Source: Actinomycetes bacterium
Lineage (GTDB): Bacteria; Actinomycetota; Aquicultoria; CAJVYJ01; JAUVQD01
DNA length: 6,365 nucleotides
Direction of reading: 5' to 3'
NCBI GenBank assembly: GCA_030605305.1
Contig: JAUWIO010000049.1
Location: 1 to 6,365, forward strand
Positions 1-5,942 of this stretch are shown here, in pieces. The notes under the pieces are model-generated. The model worked only from the letters and a program-made list of their open reading frames with translations, was not told where the DNA came from and ran no database searches. Positions within the stretch are counted from its first letter, which is position 1. Every line of letters starts with the position of its first letter. Made by a program: the position numbers and the translations under genes.

Positions 1-166
1 CGAACTGAACCAAGCCTTTGTCTACAGGATCGGCCTGCAAAGGAGTCTTGATTTCGACTACCTCGGTCAGTGGGCCATCGCCGACTGGTTTATGGAGGAG
101 CAATCCGGGAGCGATCTCTCTCAGCCATGGAGCTTCTAAGGCCGGCGCTCCATCGCCCGCGGCCAC
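1..166 (-). CDS. Unrecognised reading frame, 5' part only, runs off the window edge
   Basis: A GTG codon at 166-164 lies one base after the stop of the pgeF homologue. It opens a frame of 55 codons that stays open to base 1. The other two frames on this strand close within about 100 nt. A GAGG at 174-171 sits 4 nt upstream of the GTG, inside the end of pgeF, so translation could be coupled to pgeF. The predicted N-terminus begins VAAGDGAPALEAPWL and continues with mixed polar and hydrophobic residues ending near DKGLVQF. It shows no signal peptide, membrane segment or motif that I recognise. In many Gram-positive bacteria the gene after pgeF is yggS, a PLP-binding protein, but this N-terminus does not look like YggS. 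The frame is supported only by its openness and its position; its third-position GC, about 56%, is unconvincing. It could be a chance frame. Confidence 0.4.
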   Translation of the reverse strand, partial: MAAGDGAPALEAPWLREIAPGLLLHKPVGDGPLTEVVEIKTPLQADPVDKGLVQF

Positions 167-167
167 C

Positions 168-926
168 TCACCTCAGGCGCGCAACGATCAACCCTTGACG
201 ACCGGCGTCGCGACGGGCCCGCCAACTATAGAAGGTGTCGTCCTCGCAGGCCGTGCAGAGACCGAGGGACTCGATGTTCTCAGCGGGGACACCGGAATCT
301 CTGAGCGTCCCCTCGTTGATCTCGCGCAGATCAAGCCGCTCATCGTCACCCGTCGGCGGCGGGACGACAAATCGCTCGGCAAACCGCGTGAATAGCTCGG
401 AACCGACTTCATAGCAACAGGGGCCGATCGCCGGTCCGATCCACGCCTGAATGCGGGCCGGCCGGGCGCCTAAGCGCACCATGGCCTGGACGGCGCCGCC
501 GACGATCTTGGTAAGAGTCCCCCGCCAACCGGCGTGTACGGCGGCGCAGACACCCGCCTCTTGATCGACCAGCGCTATCGGCACGCAATCGGCCGTTAGT
601 ATGACAAGCGGGATTCCTTCTTGCGCGGTCACCAGCGCGTCCGACTCCGCCAAAGGGGGTTTCGATGGAATCGATCCGGCCCCGATATCCGATTCTTTGA
701 CCACGGCCACGCGATCTTTGTGGACTTGTTCGGCAAAGACCAAGCTTAGCGGCGGCAGCCCCAGAGCGCCCGTAACTAACAGCCTGTCTTCCGCCGCTCG
801 CGCCGGGTCTTCTTTAAGCCGACGCGAGAGATCTAAACGGGTGGTAAAAGCGCCCAGGAATCCGGCTGACAGGAGATCTTCATCCAGAAAGAAACGCAGG
901 CCGCCATGGATGCTTTCGCTCAGCAC
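168..926 (-). CDS. pgeF: PgeF/YlmD-family laccase-domain protein (peptidoglycan editing factor family)
   Basis: This is a cytosolic zinc-binding protein of the YfiH/YlmD/PgeF family. Members were first called polyphenol oxidases. They have been reported as purine nucleoside phosphorylases or adenosine deaminases, and in E. coli as peptidoglycan editing factors. Numbering from the GTG at 926 (252 aa), the expected metal ligands are present: H69 in AEQVH, C114 in TADCVP and H131 in AVHAGWRGT. Further family motifs are IGPAIGPCCYEVG at 163-175 and the end block with LCTAC (223-227), FYSWR (232-236) and GRQ (242-244). The start is uncertain. A GTG at 977 would add 17 mostly basic residues and overlap the upstream gene by 49 nt, with only a weak GAGAG before it. 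The GTG at 926 begins 2 nt after the upstream stop, without a clear ribosome-binding site, and matches the usual family N-terminus better. The usual GGVS...SLNLG stretch after FTTR is missing (see findings). The family assignment is secure; the biochemical role here is inferred. Confidence 0.9.
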   Translation of the reverse strand: MLSESIHGGLRFFLDEDLLSAGFLGAFTTRLDLSRRLKEDPARAAEDRLLVTGALGLPPLSLVFAEQVHKDRVAVVKESDIGAGSIPSKPPLAESDALVTAQEGIPLVILTADCVPIALVDQEAGVCAAVHAGWRGTLTKIVGGAVQAMVRLGARPARIQAWIGPAIGPCCYEVGSELFTRFAERFVVPPPTGDDERLDLREINEGTLRDSGVPAENIESLGLCTACEDDTFYSWRARRDAGRQGLIVARLR

Positions 927-928
927 GT

Positions 929-1192
929 CTAGAGGAAGTCGAGGACCTCGATCGAGTCGACGCGAACGACGAGACACTCACTCTCATACATATCCTCGCC
1001 ATCACTTTTGCGCTCACGATACCGAGCATCCGTTAGCGGCAAGAAAGAGATCTTGGTCATATTCAGAATATCAGACACACGCCCGGTATAACCGCCCGGC
1101 TTCGCATGAGCGCTGCCTTCTATCTCAAACTCAGCGGTAAATATGCGCACCTTTATTGGTTCGGTCTTTACTCGCAGTCCACTATCTTGCAT
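929..1192 (-). CDS. Small conserved-type protein, DUF6812-like (87 aa), function unknown
   Basis: This 87-residue soluble protein has no signal peptide, membrane span or cysteine pair. The ATG at 1192-1190 is chosen because a near-perfect ribosome-binding site lies 7 nt before it; a longer in-frame reading from 1258 would pass through that site. The layout is a beta-rich N-terminal half (VRIFTAEFEIEGSAHA), then RVSDILN near residues 38-44, then FLPLTDARY near 50-58, then a charged linker and a hydrophobic C-terminal strand ending in VLDFL. The pattern of a glycine-containing strand, an R-x-SD-x-LN block and an F-x-LTDA block resembles the small proteins annotated as DUF6812 in actinobacteria, whose role is not known. 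That family name is from memory and is uncertain. The gene is first in a short minus-strand unit with the pgeF homologue 2 nt (or less) downstream, so the two are probably co-expressed. It is unlikely to be a spurious frame, given the strong start signal and domain-like composition. Confidence 0.8.
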   Translation of the reverse strand: MQDSGLRVKTEPIKVRIFTAEFEIEGSAHAKPGGYTGRVSDILNMTKISFLPLTDARYRERKSDGEDMYESECLVVRVDSIEVLDFL

Positions 1193-1197
1193 CGGGT

Positions 1198-1206
1198 CTC
1201 CTCCTT
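1198..1206 (-). promoter_or_regulatory. Strong ribosome-binding site that sets the start of the 87-aa gene
   Basis: Read on the minus strand this is AAGGAGGAG, ending 5 nt before the ATG at 1192 (AAGGAGG with 7 nt spacing). It is the strongest Shine-Dalgarno sequence in the window and fixes the start of the small protein at 1192 rather than 1258. Confidence 0.8.
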
Positions 1207-1212
1207 GTAGCT

Positions 1213-1249
1213 CCGGCTCGTCCAATTGACGCACAATTAAGAGCACCGG
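1213..1249. promoter_or_regulatory. Nested inverted repeat in the divergent intergenic region (possible operator or leader hairpin)
   Basis: The inner element is a perfect palindrome, AATTG (1224-1228), a 5-nt spacer, then CAATT (1234-1238). An outer pair surrounds it: CCGGCTC (1213-1219) against GAGCACCGG (1241-1249), giving 7 pairs with a 2-nt bulge. The structure has about 12 base pairs and lies just upstream of the ribosome-binding site of the minus-strand small gene, within the 142-nt region shared with the divergent zinc-ribbon gene. No T-run follows on either strand, so it is not a typical intrinsic terminator. It could be an operator for a dimeric regulator or a 5' leader hairpin; a chance occurrence is also possible. 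The function is inferred only from position and symmetry. Confidence 0.35.
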
Positions 1250-1279
1250 CCAAACCACGCAAAGTAATCGGCCGCTTTC

Positions 1280-1307
1280 TTGCGCAGTTCAACCTTGATG
1301 CTGTAAA
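1280..1307 (+). promoter_or_regulatory. Weak candidate promoter for the zinc-ribbon gene
   Basis: TTGCGC (1280-1285) and TGTAAA (1302-1307), 16 nt apart, match the sigma-70 consensus at 3 of 6 and 4 of 6 positions. They lie about 28 nt before the ATG at 1335. A promoter must lie in this stretch because the gene is alone on the plus strand, but these hexamers are weak matches and the exact site is a guess. Confidence 0.2.
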
Positions 1308-1334
1308 CTTTTGGCCTCAGAAAGGACAGATTTT

Positions 1335-1625
1335 ATGCCGACTTATGGCTACAAATGCCGCGAGTGCGAAACAGAGTTCGATGTTGTTCAAAAGATCAAC
1401 GACGACCCGCCGAAAGAATGCCCAAAATGTGGGGGTCCGGTCAAGCGGGTCTTTCACCCGGTGGGAATAATCTTCAAAGGGTCAGGCTTTTACACCACTG
1501 ACTACAAGAACAAGCAAACGGATCCGGCTCCGATGAAATCGAGTAATGACGTCAAGAAGGACGCGAACCCGGACAAAGAGCCGGAGGCAAGCAAGCCAAA
1601 GTCCAAAGAGTCAAACGCGAACTGA
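1335..1625 (+). CDS. FmdB-family zinc-ribbon protein
   Basis: This 96-residue protein belongs to the FmdB/CxxC_CXXC_SSSS putative regulatory protein family. The start MPTYGYKC is typical, with one zinc ribbon built from C8, C11, C29 and C32. It is followed by the family-specific block GIIFKGSGFYTTDY at 44-57, then a lysine-, serine- and proline-rich tail of about 39 residues that is probably disordered. The ATG at 1335 is preferred over an upstream in-frame TTG at 1311 because AAAGGA at 1321-1326 lies 8 nt before it and because family members begin with MPTY or MPIY. It is the only plus-strand gene here, ending 11 nt from the gpsA stop (tail to tail). The family is named after a protein in the Methylophilus formamidase region that was proposed to be a regulator. 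Its molecular function is not established; a role in transcription or protein contact is only a family-level guess. The A-rich lysine tail makes it locally more AT-rich than its neighbours. Confidence 0.92.
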   Translation: MPTYGYKCRECETEFDVVQKINDDPPKECPKCGGPVKRVFHPVGIIFKGSGFYTTDYKNKQTDPAPMKSSNDVKKDANPDKEPEASKPKSKESNAN

Positions 1626-1636
1626 GGATCTCCAGG

Positions 1637-2629
1637 CTATTCTTCCTCGGCCGGTCCGCGACCCATGAGGTCGGCCACGCAAACCAGAGGGTCTTTGCCC
1701 CGATAGACGACATCGTAGACGCTCAGACTTAGCGGCATGTCGACGCCGGCCTGCTCCATCAGCTCTTTCAGCGCGGCCGTCGTCCTGCCCCCTTCGGCCA
1801 CCATGCCTAGCTCGGCCTGGGCCGCCTCAACATCCTGCCCTTTGGCCAGCCTCTCGCCTACCGCCCGATTGCGGCTATGGCGGCTAGTGCAGGTCGCCAC
1901 GAGATCGCCCATCCCGGCGAGCCCGGAGAACGTACGCGACTCGGCGCCAAGGGCCGCCCCGAGGCGCCACATCTCGGCCAAACCCCTAGTGACGAGTGAG
2001 GCTTTGGCGTTATCACCAAATCCAAGTCCGTCCGATATGCCGGCTGCCAAGGCGATGACATTCTTGACCGCTCCGGCCAATTCGACTCCGAGTAGATCGC
2101 GGTTTCGATAGACACGGAACTCCGGTGTCATAAAGGCGCGTTGCAAAAGACGCGAGACTTTCTCGTCCTGGGCGGCGATGACGGTAGCACTCGGTATACG
2201 ACGACTGACTTCCTCGGCGTGGTTGGGGCCGGAGAGGGCCGCTACCGGAGGTCCGGGAATAACTTCCTCGATCACTTGTGTCATCCTCTTCAGAGTCCCG
2301 GACTCAAGGCCTTTGGTCAAACTGACAATGACCGCCGACGGGGACACTTCAGGCGCAGCCGAAACCAGGACCTCGCGCACGGCGCCTGAAGAAACGGCCA
2401 TCGCGACGATATCGGCGCCCCTGACGGCCTGGTGTAGATCTGTCGTCGCTTTAATGGACTCACAGAGCCGTATGTCTCTTAAATAGCGCGGGTTGCGATG
2501 TGCTTGTGTGATCCCGGCCACGACTGCCGGGTCGCGCCCCCAAAGGGTGACTTCCCGTCCGGCCCCCGCTAAGAAGTCGGCAACGGCCGTCCCCCAACTG
2601 CCGGCCCCGAGGACCGCTATCTTACTCAT
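1637..2629 (-). CDS. gpsA: NAD(P)-dependent glycerol-3-phosphate dehydrogenase
   Basis: This cytosolic enzyme reduces dihydroxyacetone phosphate to sn-glycerol-3-phosphate, the backbone of phospholipids. From the ATG at 2629 it is 330 aa, a normal length for the family. The N-terminal Rossmann fold has GAGSWG at residues 8-13. The conserved LTKGLE lies at 104-109 and LSGPNHAEE at 132-140. The catalytic lysine is in AVKNVIALAAG (K189). FGDNAKASLVTRGLAEM spans 204-220 and GLAGMGDLVATC 236-247, followed by the SRNR motif at 252-255. The start overlaps the end of plsY by 8 nt (2622-2629); an 11-residue upstream extension in the same frame has no support. It is the last gene of the ispH-to-gpsA run. 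Its product is the substrate of PlsY, encoded just upstream, so the pair supplies 1-acyl-glycerol-3-phosphate. No intrinsic terminator is visible after the stop. Confidence 0.97.
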   Translation of the reverse strand: MSKIAVLGAGSWGTAVADFLAGAGREVTLWGRDPAVVAGITQAHRNPRYLRDIRLCESIKATTDLHQAVRGADIVAMAVSSGAVREVLVSAAPEVSPSAVIVSLTKGLESGTLKRMTQVIEEVIPGPPVAALSGPNHAEEVSRRIPSATVIAAQDEKVSRLLQRAFMTPEFRVYRNRDLLGVELAGAVKNVIALAAGISDGLGFGDNAKASLVTRGLAEMWRLGAALGAESRTFSGLAGMGDLVATCTSRHSRNRAVGERLAKGQDVEAAQAELGMVAEGGRTTAALKELMEQAGVDMPLSLSVYDVVYRGKDPLVCVADLMGRGPAEEE

Positions 2630-3317
2630 CCGCGCTCGCCCGCTCACTGTCTTGGCGGTCATCGATGCGCGGCTCTTCTCCGGCTAGTAGTCTCTTTATG
2701 TTCTTTCGGTGGCTGAATATGGTCATGGCGGCAACGAACAGAGTAAAAACCAGATAGGCAGTATTTGCCGGATATCTCCAGGCGGTCAAAGCCGGGAGAA
2801 GAATGGCCACCAACAATGACGCGACCGAAACATACCGGGGCACGGCCCTGACTATCAGCCAAATGATCATCAGGCTCACGGTCACGACCGGGACAATAGC
2901 CAAAAGAACCCCGGACCCGACGCCAACCCCTTTACCGCCCTGGAACCGGATGTAGACCGGGAAGACGTTACCGAGGACGGCAGCGGCCCCGGTGGCGACG
3001 ATGACGGCGCCGGCTCCTTTGACACTCATGACTGTCTGGGATTCAAGCGGGAACGCCAAAACACCGGTCACGATCGACCCCGCTGCTATCGTCACTAAGA
3101 ATCCTTTGAGCAGATCGAGAGCTAGAACTAGGCGGCCGGCCCGACCCCCCAGCACGCGCTTGGCGTTCGTCGCTCCGATGTTGCCGCTACCCTGCTCGCG
3201 AAGGTCGACACCGTAGCCGATCCGGCCGACCAGCAATCCAGTCGGAATGGCGCCGATCAAATAAGCGGCGCCCAACATAAGGAACGTCATGACCGAGAAA
3301 AAGTTCACTTCGTTCAC
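2622..3317 (-). CDS. plsY: Acyl-phosphate:glycerol-3-phosphate acyltransferase
   Basis: This integral membrane enzyme transfers a fatty acyl group from acyl-phosphate (made by PlsX) to glycerol-3-phosphate, giving lysophosphatidic acid. The protein is 231 aa with about six hydrophobic spans between residues 8 and 202. All three family motifs are present: GSGNIGATNAKR at 43-54, the glycine-rich RFQGGKGVGVGSG at 124-136, and SHRKNIKRLLAGEE at 202-215. The GTG at 3317 overlaps the der stop in a GTGA arrangement and has GGGGAG (3328-3323) 5 nt upstream, which supports this start. The charged tail after residue 215 (EPRIDDRQDSERASADE) is somewhat longer than in typical members of about 200 aa and is read through by the gpsA start. 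The segment before motif 2 reads LGNVFP where LGHxFP is usual (see findings). Confidence 0.97.
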   Translation of the reverse strand: MNEVNFFSVMTFLMLGAAYLIGAIPTGLLVGRIGYGVDLREQGSGNIGATNAKRVLGGRAGRLVLALDLLKGFLVTIAAGSIVTGVLAFPLESQTVMSVKGAGAVIVATGAAAVLGNVFPVYIRFQGGKGVGVGSGVLLAIVPVVTVSLMIIWLIVRAVPRYVSVASLLVAILLPALTAWRYPANTAYLVFTLFVAAMTIFSHRKNIKRLLAGEEPRIDDRQDSERASADE

Positions 3318-4624
3318 TTAGACTCCCCGCGGCGAAAACGGAACCGGACGGGCGTTCCTATCAAATCGAATCGCTCCCTGAACTTCTTAGCCAGGAAACG
3401 CCGGTAGCCACCGTCAGCCATGCGGGGATCATTGACAAAAATCATGAATACGGGCGGCCCGACCCCTGTTTGAGTGATATATTTGAGCTTGAGCGACTTC
3501 CCCTTGCGGCTTGGCAAATGACCTCGCCTCAGTTCGAGCAAGAATTTATTGAGCACTGCTGTCGGTATTTCCAACTGGAAAGAGTCGGCGACCTGATCTA
3601 TGGCGGGAAAGAGCTTGTGAAGACCCTTTCCGGTCAGAGCGCATATCTTCAAGACTATGGCGTAGTCGACAAAGCCGAGTTTCGAGGCCAGCGCGTCCTC
3701 TAGCCTCTCGGCTTGTTCCTCATCAACGAGATCCCACTTGTTGAGCGCAATGACCAGGGCGCACTTCTTGTCTGCCGCCAACCGGGCTACGCGCTGGTCC
3801 TGGTAGGTGATCCCGACCTCGCTATCGACGACCAAAACGGCGACCGAAGCGCTTTCGAGCGCCCGGTGGGCCCGGAGAATGCCGTAATACTCGAGGCTGC
3901 TGGATAGTCGGGTCACCTTTCTTAGGCCGGCCGTGTCGATGAAACGATAAACACCTTCCCCGGCCTCCACGATCGTATCGATAGCATCGCGGGTCGTCCC
4001 GGGCTGTTTGGCGACGACAGCTCGTTCGGAACCGATGAGGCGATTGAATAGCGATGACTTGCCGGCATTCGGACGCCCGACGATGGCGACGCGCAACTCG
4101 TCCGATTCCTGTGGTTCCGGCTGCGGATCCGGCAACCTCTTAACCAGCTCATCAAGGAAGTCCCCGGTCATCAGACCGTGCGTGGCCGAAGTCGGATACG
4201 GTTCCCCCAGACCTAAACTATAGAACGGGTAGACAGGTTCAGGGTCGTCGGGGTCGTCGACCTTGTTGACGACCAGCATGATCGTCTTGTGGCTTTGCCT
4301 CAGAATAAGCGCTATCTCGTCGTCAGGACCAGCGGGTCCGGTCTGGCCGTCGACAACGAACACTACCAGGTCACACTCGGACACCGCGGCCATAGCCTGA
4401 TCTTTTATCGCTGTGGCCATCACCTCTTTGTCGCCGAGCTCGAGACCTCCCGTGTCTATCAGGCCAAACTCCCTGCCGTTCCAATCGGCTTCGATATAAT
4501 TGCGGTCTCTGGTGACGCCGGCGATTTCGTCGACGATCGCCCGACGACCACCGGCTATCCGGTTGACCAACGTCGACTTCCCGCCATTGGGACGACCGAC
4601 GATGGCGACGACCGGCCTAGCCAT
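3314..4624 (-). CDS. der: Ribosome-assembly GTPase Der (EngA)
   Basis: This tandem-domain GTPase is needed for maturation of the 50S ribosomal subunit and is usually essential. From the ATG at 4624 it is 436 aa, the usual family length. G domain 1 has GRPNGGKS (10-17), T38 in GVTRD, DTGG (57-60), NKVD (120-123) and SATHG (146-150). An acidic, proline-rich linker covers about 164-175. G domain 2 has GRPNAGKS (183-190), GTTRD (209-213), DTAG (230-233), NKWD (295-298) and CALTG (328-332). The C-terminal KH-like domain covers about 350-430 and ends with GTPVRFRFR. The start overlaps the DUF512 gene by 8 nt (4617-4624) with no good Shine-Dalgarno, so translation is probably coupled. A longer in-frame reading from 4735 would overlap the upstream gene by 119 nt and adds a non-homologous extension; I reject it. 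The P-loop usually reads GRPNVGKS; the first copy has G in place of V, a mild variation. Confidence 0.97.
   Translation of the reverse strand: MARPVVAIVGRPNGGKSTLVNRIAGGRRAIVDEIAGVTRDRNYIEADWNGREFGLIDTGGLELGDKEVMATAIKDQAMAAVSECDLVVFVVDGQTGPAGPDDEIALILRQSHKTIMLVVNKVDDPDDPEPVYPFYSLGLGEPYPTSATHGLMTGDFLDELVKRLPDPQPEPQESDELRVAIVGRPNAGKSSLFNRLIGSERAVVAKQPGTTRDAIDTIVEAGEGVYRFIDTAGLRKVTRLSSSLEYYGILRAHRALESASVAVLVVDSEVGITYQDQRVARLAADKKCALVIALNKWDLVDEEQAERLEDALASKLGFVDYAIVLKICALTGKGLHKLFPAIDQVADSFQLEIPTAVLNKFLLELRRGHLPSRKGKSLKLKYITQTGVGPPVFMIFVNDPRMADGGYRRFLAKKFRERFDLIGTPVRFRFRRGESK
3323..3328 (-). promoter_or_regulatory. Ribosome-binding site of plsY inside the end of der
   Basis: Read on the minus strand this is GGGGAG, 5 nt before the GTG at 3317. 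It lies within the last codons of der, fixes the plsY start at the GTGA overlap, and indicates coupled translation. Confidence 0.7.
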
Positions 4625-5942
4625 CAGAGCCGTTTTCTGACAGGACAGCTTCGAGCAGACCGCGGCCGGTAGGCGGGACAGGTATAAAATCGATGCCGGT
4701 CTCCCGCTCCAGGTCTTTCGGTGAGAGATCGTCAAGAAAGAGGCCGTCGCCGTTGAGACTGTGGGCTGGAAAAAGGACCGGGCCTGCGGCGCCGATATCC
4801 CGGACTGCCGCTAAGAGGTCGGTGCCGGCCAGCAGCGGCGCCACCGAGACATCACCGCCAAGCCAGGTGTTCGCTGCCTCGATAATACGCATCCTCGGCC
4901 CGCCGGCGGCCTCGAGCCGCCCGGCGGCAGATCTTAACACGACCGCCCCGAGAGAGGCGGTGAGGACTTCAACGACTCCAGTATGGAGTGACGCATCGGC
5001 CTTCTCGAGCTCCTCGAAGAATTCATCGAGAAACTGTCGGGTCAGACCGATGCCATTCTCAAGTTGCGGAAAATCATCATATTCTGCCGACGACGGAAGA
5101 GCGCGGCCCGTCATCAAATAAAACTCATCAGCCGCATAGACCCGACCATCACCGCCGTTGGTCCGGCTTTGAGCTTGCCACTCTCCTACTTGATCGAGGA
5201 GGACCTCGGCTTCCCGCGGCTCAAAAGAGCGTAATTCCGCCAGATCATGGCGGTGCCCGGTCAATCCTACCGGGACGATGCCGATGGACGCACTGGCCGG
5301 GAATCCCTCTAGCAGGCCCTGCACGGTCGCGGCCAGCTCCTCATTGTCGTTGACACCCGGACAGGCCACTATTTGAATGTGGGTCTCGATCCCCGCTGCC
5401 TGCAGCGCCGCCAGCCGCTCGAAAGTCCGATCGTCACCGGCCGGCCGGAGCATCCGCAGCCGAAGGGCCGGATCGAGAGTGTGCAAAGATACGTAGAGCG
5501 GCGAGAGCCGGTCCTCGATGACGCGCTCTATCTCCTTGTCGGTTACATTTGTCAAAGTAACGAAGTTCCCATAGAGAAAAGAGAGCCGGAAATCATCATC
5601 CTTGACCAGCAGCGACTCGCGGCATCCCGCCGGGAGCTGGTCGACAAAACAGAAGACGCAATGATTTCGACAGGTCTTTACCCGATCGAAGACACTGCTC
5701 CGGAACGAAACTCCCACTCGCCCGAACTCGTCGGGCTCAACGATGGCCTTGTGTGCCGCTCCATCCCGGAGGTACTCCACTTCAAAGCTCTCCTCCGCTG
5801 TCATCAGCTGAAAATCTATGATGTCCCGAAGTGTCTGTCCATCGATCGCCTGTACCGTATCTCCGCGAAGAAGGCCGGCGTCGGCGGCCGGACTCTCCGG
5901 TTCGACCAAACTGACAACCGCATTGTTATTGGCGTGCTGCAT
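4617..5942 (-). CDS. PDZ, radical SAM and DUF512 domain protein, function unknown
   Basis: This 441-residue cytosolic protein belongs to the DUF512 family, widespread in Clostridia, Actinomycetota and Cyanobacteria (where it was modelled as a putative FeS oxidoreductase). A PDZ-like domain occupies about residues 8-70 (VEPESPAADAGLLRGD, then AIDG). The radical SAM cluster motif is CRNHCVFC at 91-98, in the CxxxCxxC spacing that binds a [4Fe-4S] cluster. It is followed by the family blocks FVDQLPAG, KDDDFRLSFLYGNFVTLTN (about 114-132), SPLYVSLHTLDP and CPGVND. The C-terminal DUF512 domain (about 220-425) contains IVPVGLTGHR, ADEFYLMTGRALP, YDDFPQLENGIG and LFLDDLS. The start ATG at 5942 overlaps the ispH stop by 1 nt (TAATG) and has GAGGAG 8 nt upstream. 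The gene overlaps der downstream. The substrate and reaction are not known; the position between ispH and der suggests a constitutive housekeeping role but does not name one. Confidence 0.95.
   Translation of the reverse strand: MQHANNNAVVSLVEPESPAADAGLLRGDTVQAIDGQTLRDIIDFQLMTAEESFEVEYLRDGAAHKAIVEPDEFGRVGVSFRSSVFDRVKTCRNHCVFCFVDQLPAGCRESLLVKDDDFRLSFLYGNFVTLTNVTDKEIERVIEDRLSPLYVSLHTLDPALRLRMLRPAGDDRTFERLAALQAAGIETHIQIVACPGVNDNEELAATVQGLLEGFPASASIGIVPVGLTGHRHDLAELRSFEPREAEVLLDQVGEWQAQSRTNGGDGRVYAADEFYLMTGRALPSSAEYDDFPQLENGIGLTRQFLDEFFEELEKADASLHTGVVEVLTASLGAVVLRSAAGRLEAAGGPRMRIIEAANTWLGGDVSVAPLLAGTDLLAAVRDIGAAGPVLFPAHSLNGDGLFLDDLSPKDLERETGIDFIPVPPTGRGLLEAVLSENGSDG

Noticed and set aside
18..395. 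Plus-strand open frame of 125 aa at the left edge
   Set aside because: Most of it is antisense to the conserved C-terminal half of pgeF, and its low-complexity composition suggests a shadow frame.
601..1140. Plus-strand open frame of 179 aa opposite pgeF and the small gene
   Set aside because: It spans two minus-strand genes, is serine- and arginine-rich as antisense frames often are, and has no ribosome-binding site or motif.
1156..1470. Plus-strand open frame of 104 aa crossing the intergenic region
   Set aside because: It overlaps the zinc-ribbon gene in another frame and the small minus-strand gene, without motif or start signal.
1620..1650. GAGGA...TCCTC pairing between the fmdB-type gene and gpsA as a bidirectional terminator
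   Set aside because: It has only about five pairs around a loop of some 14 nt and no T-run, so it does not qualify as an intrinsic terminator.
2630..2662. N-terminal extension of GpsA by 11 residues
   Set aside because: It overlaps plsY further, and the ATG at 2629 places the Rossmann glycine motif at the usual distance from the start.
4289..4672. Plus-strand open frame of 127 aa opposite der
   Set aside because: It lies antisense to the conserved first GTPase domain of der and has no independent support.
4625..4735. N-terminal extension of Der by 37 residues
   Set aside because: It would overlap the DUF512 gene by 119 nt, and Der proteins begin right before the GRPN motif, as the ATG at 4624 does.
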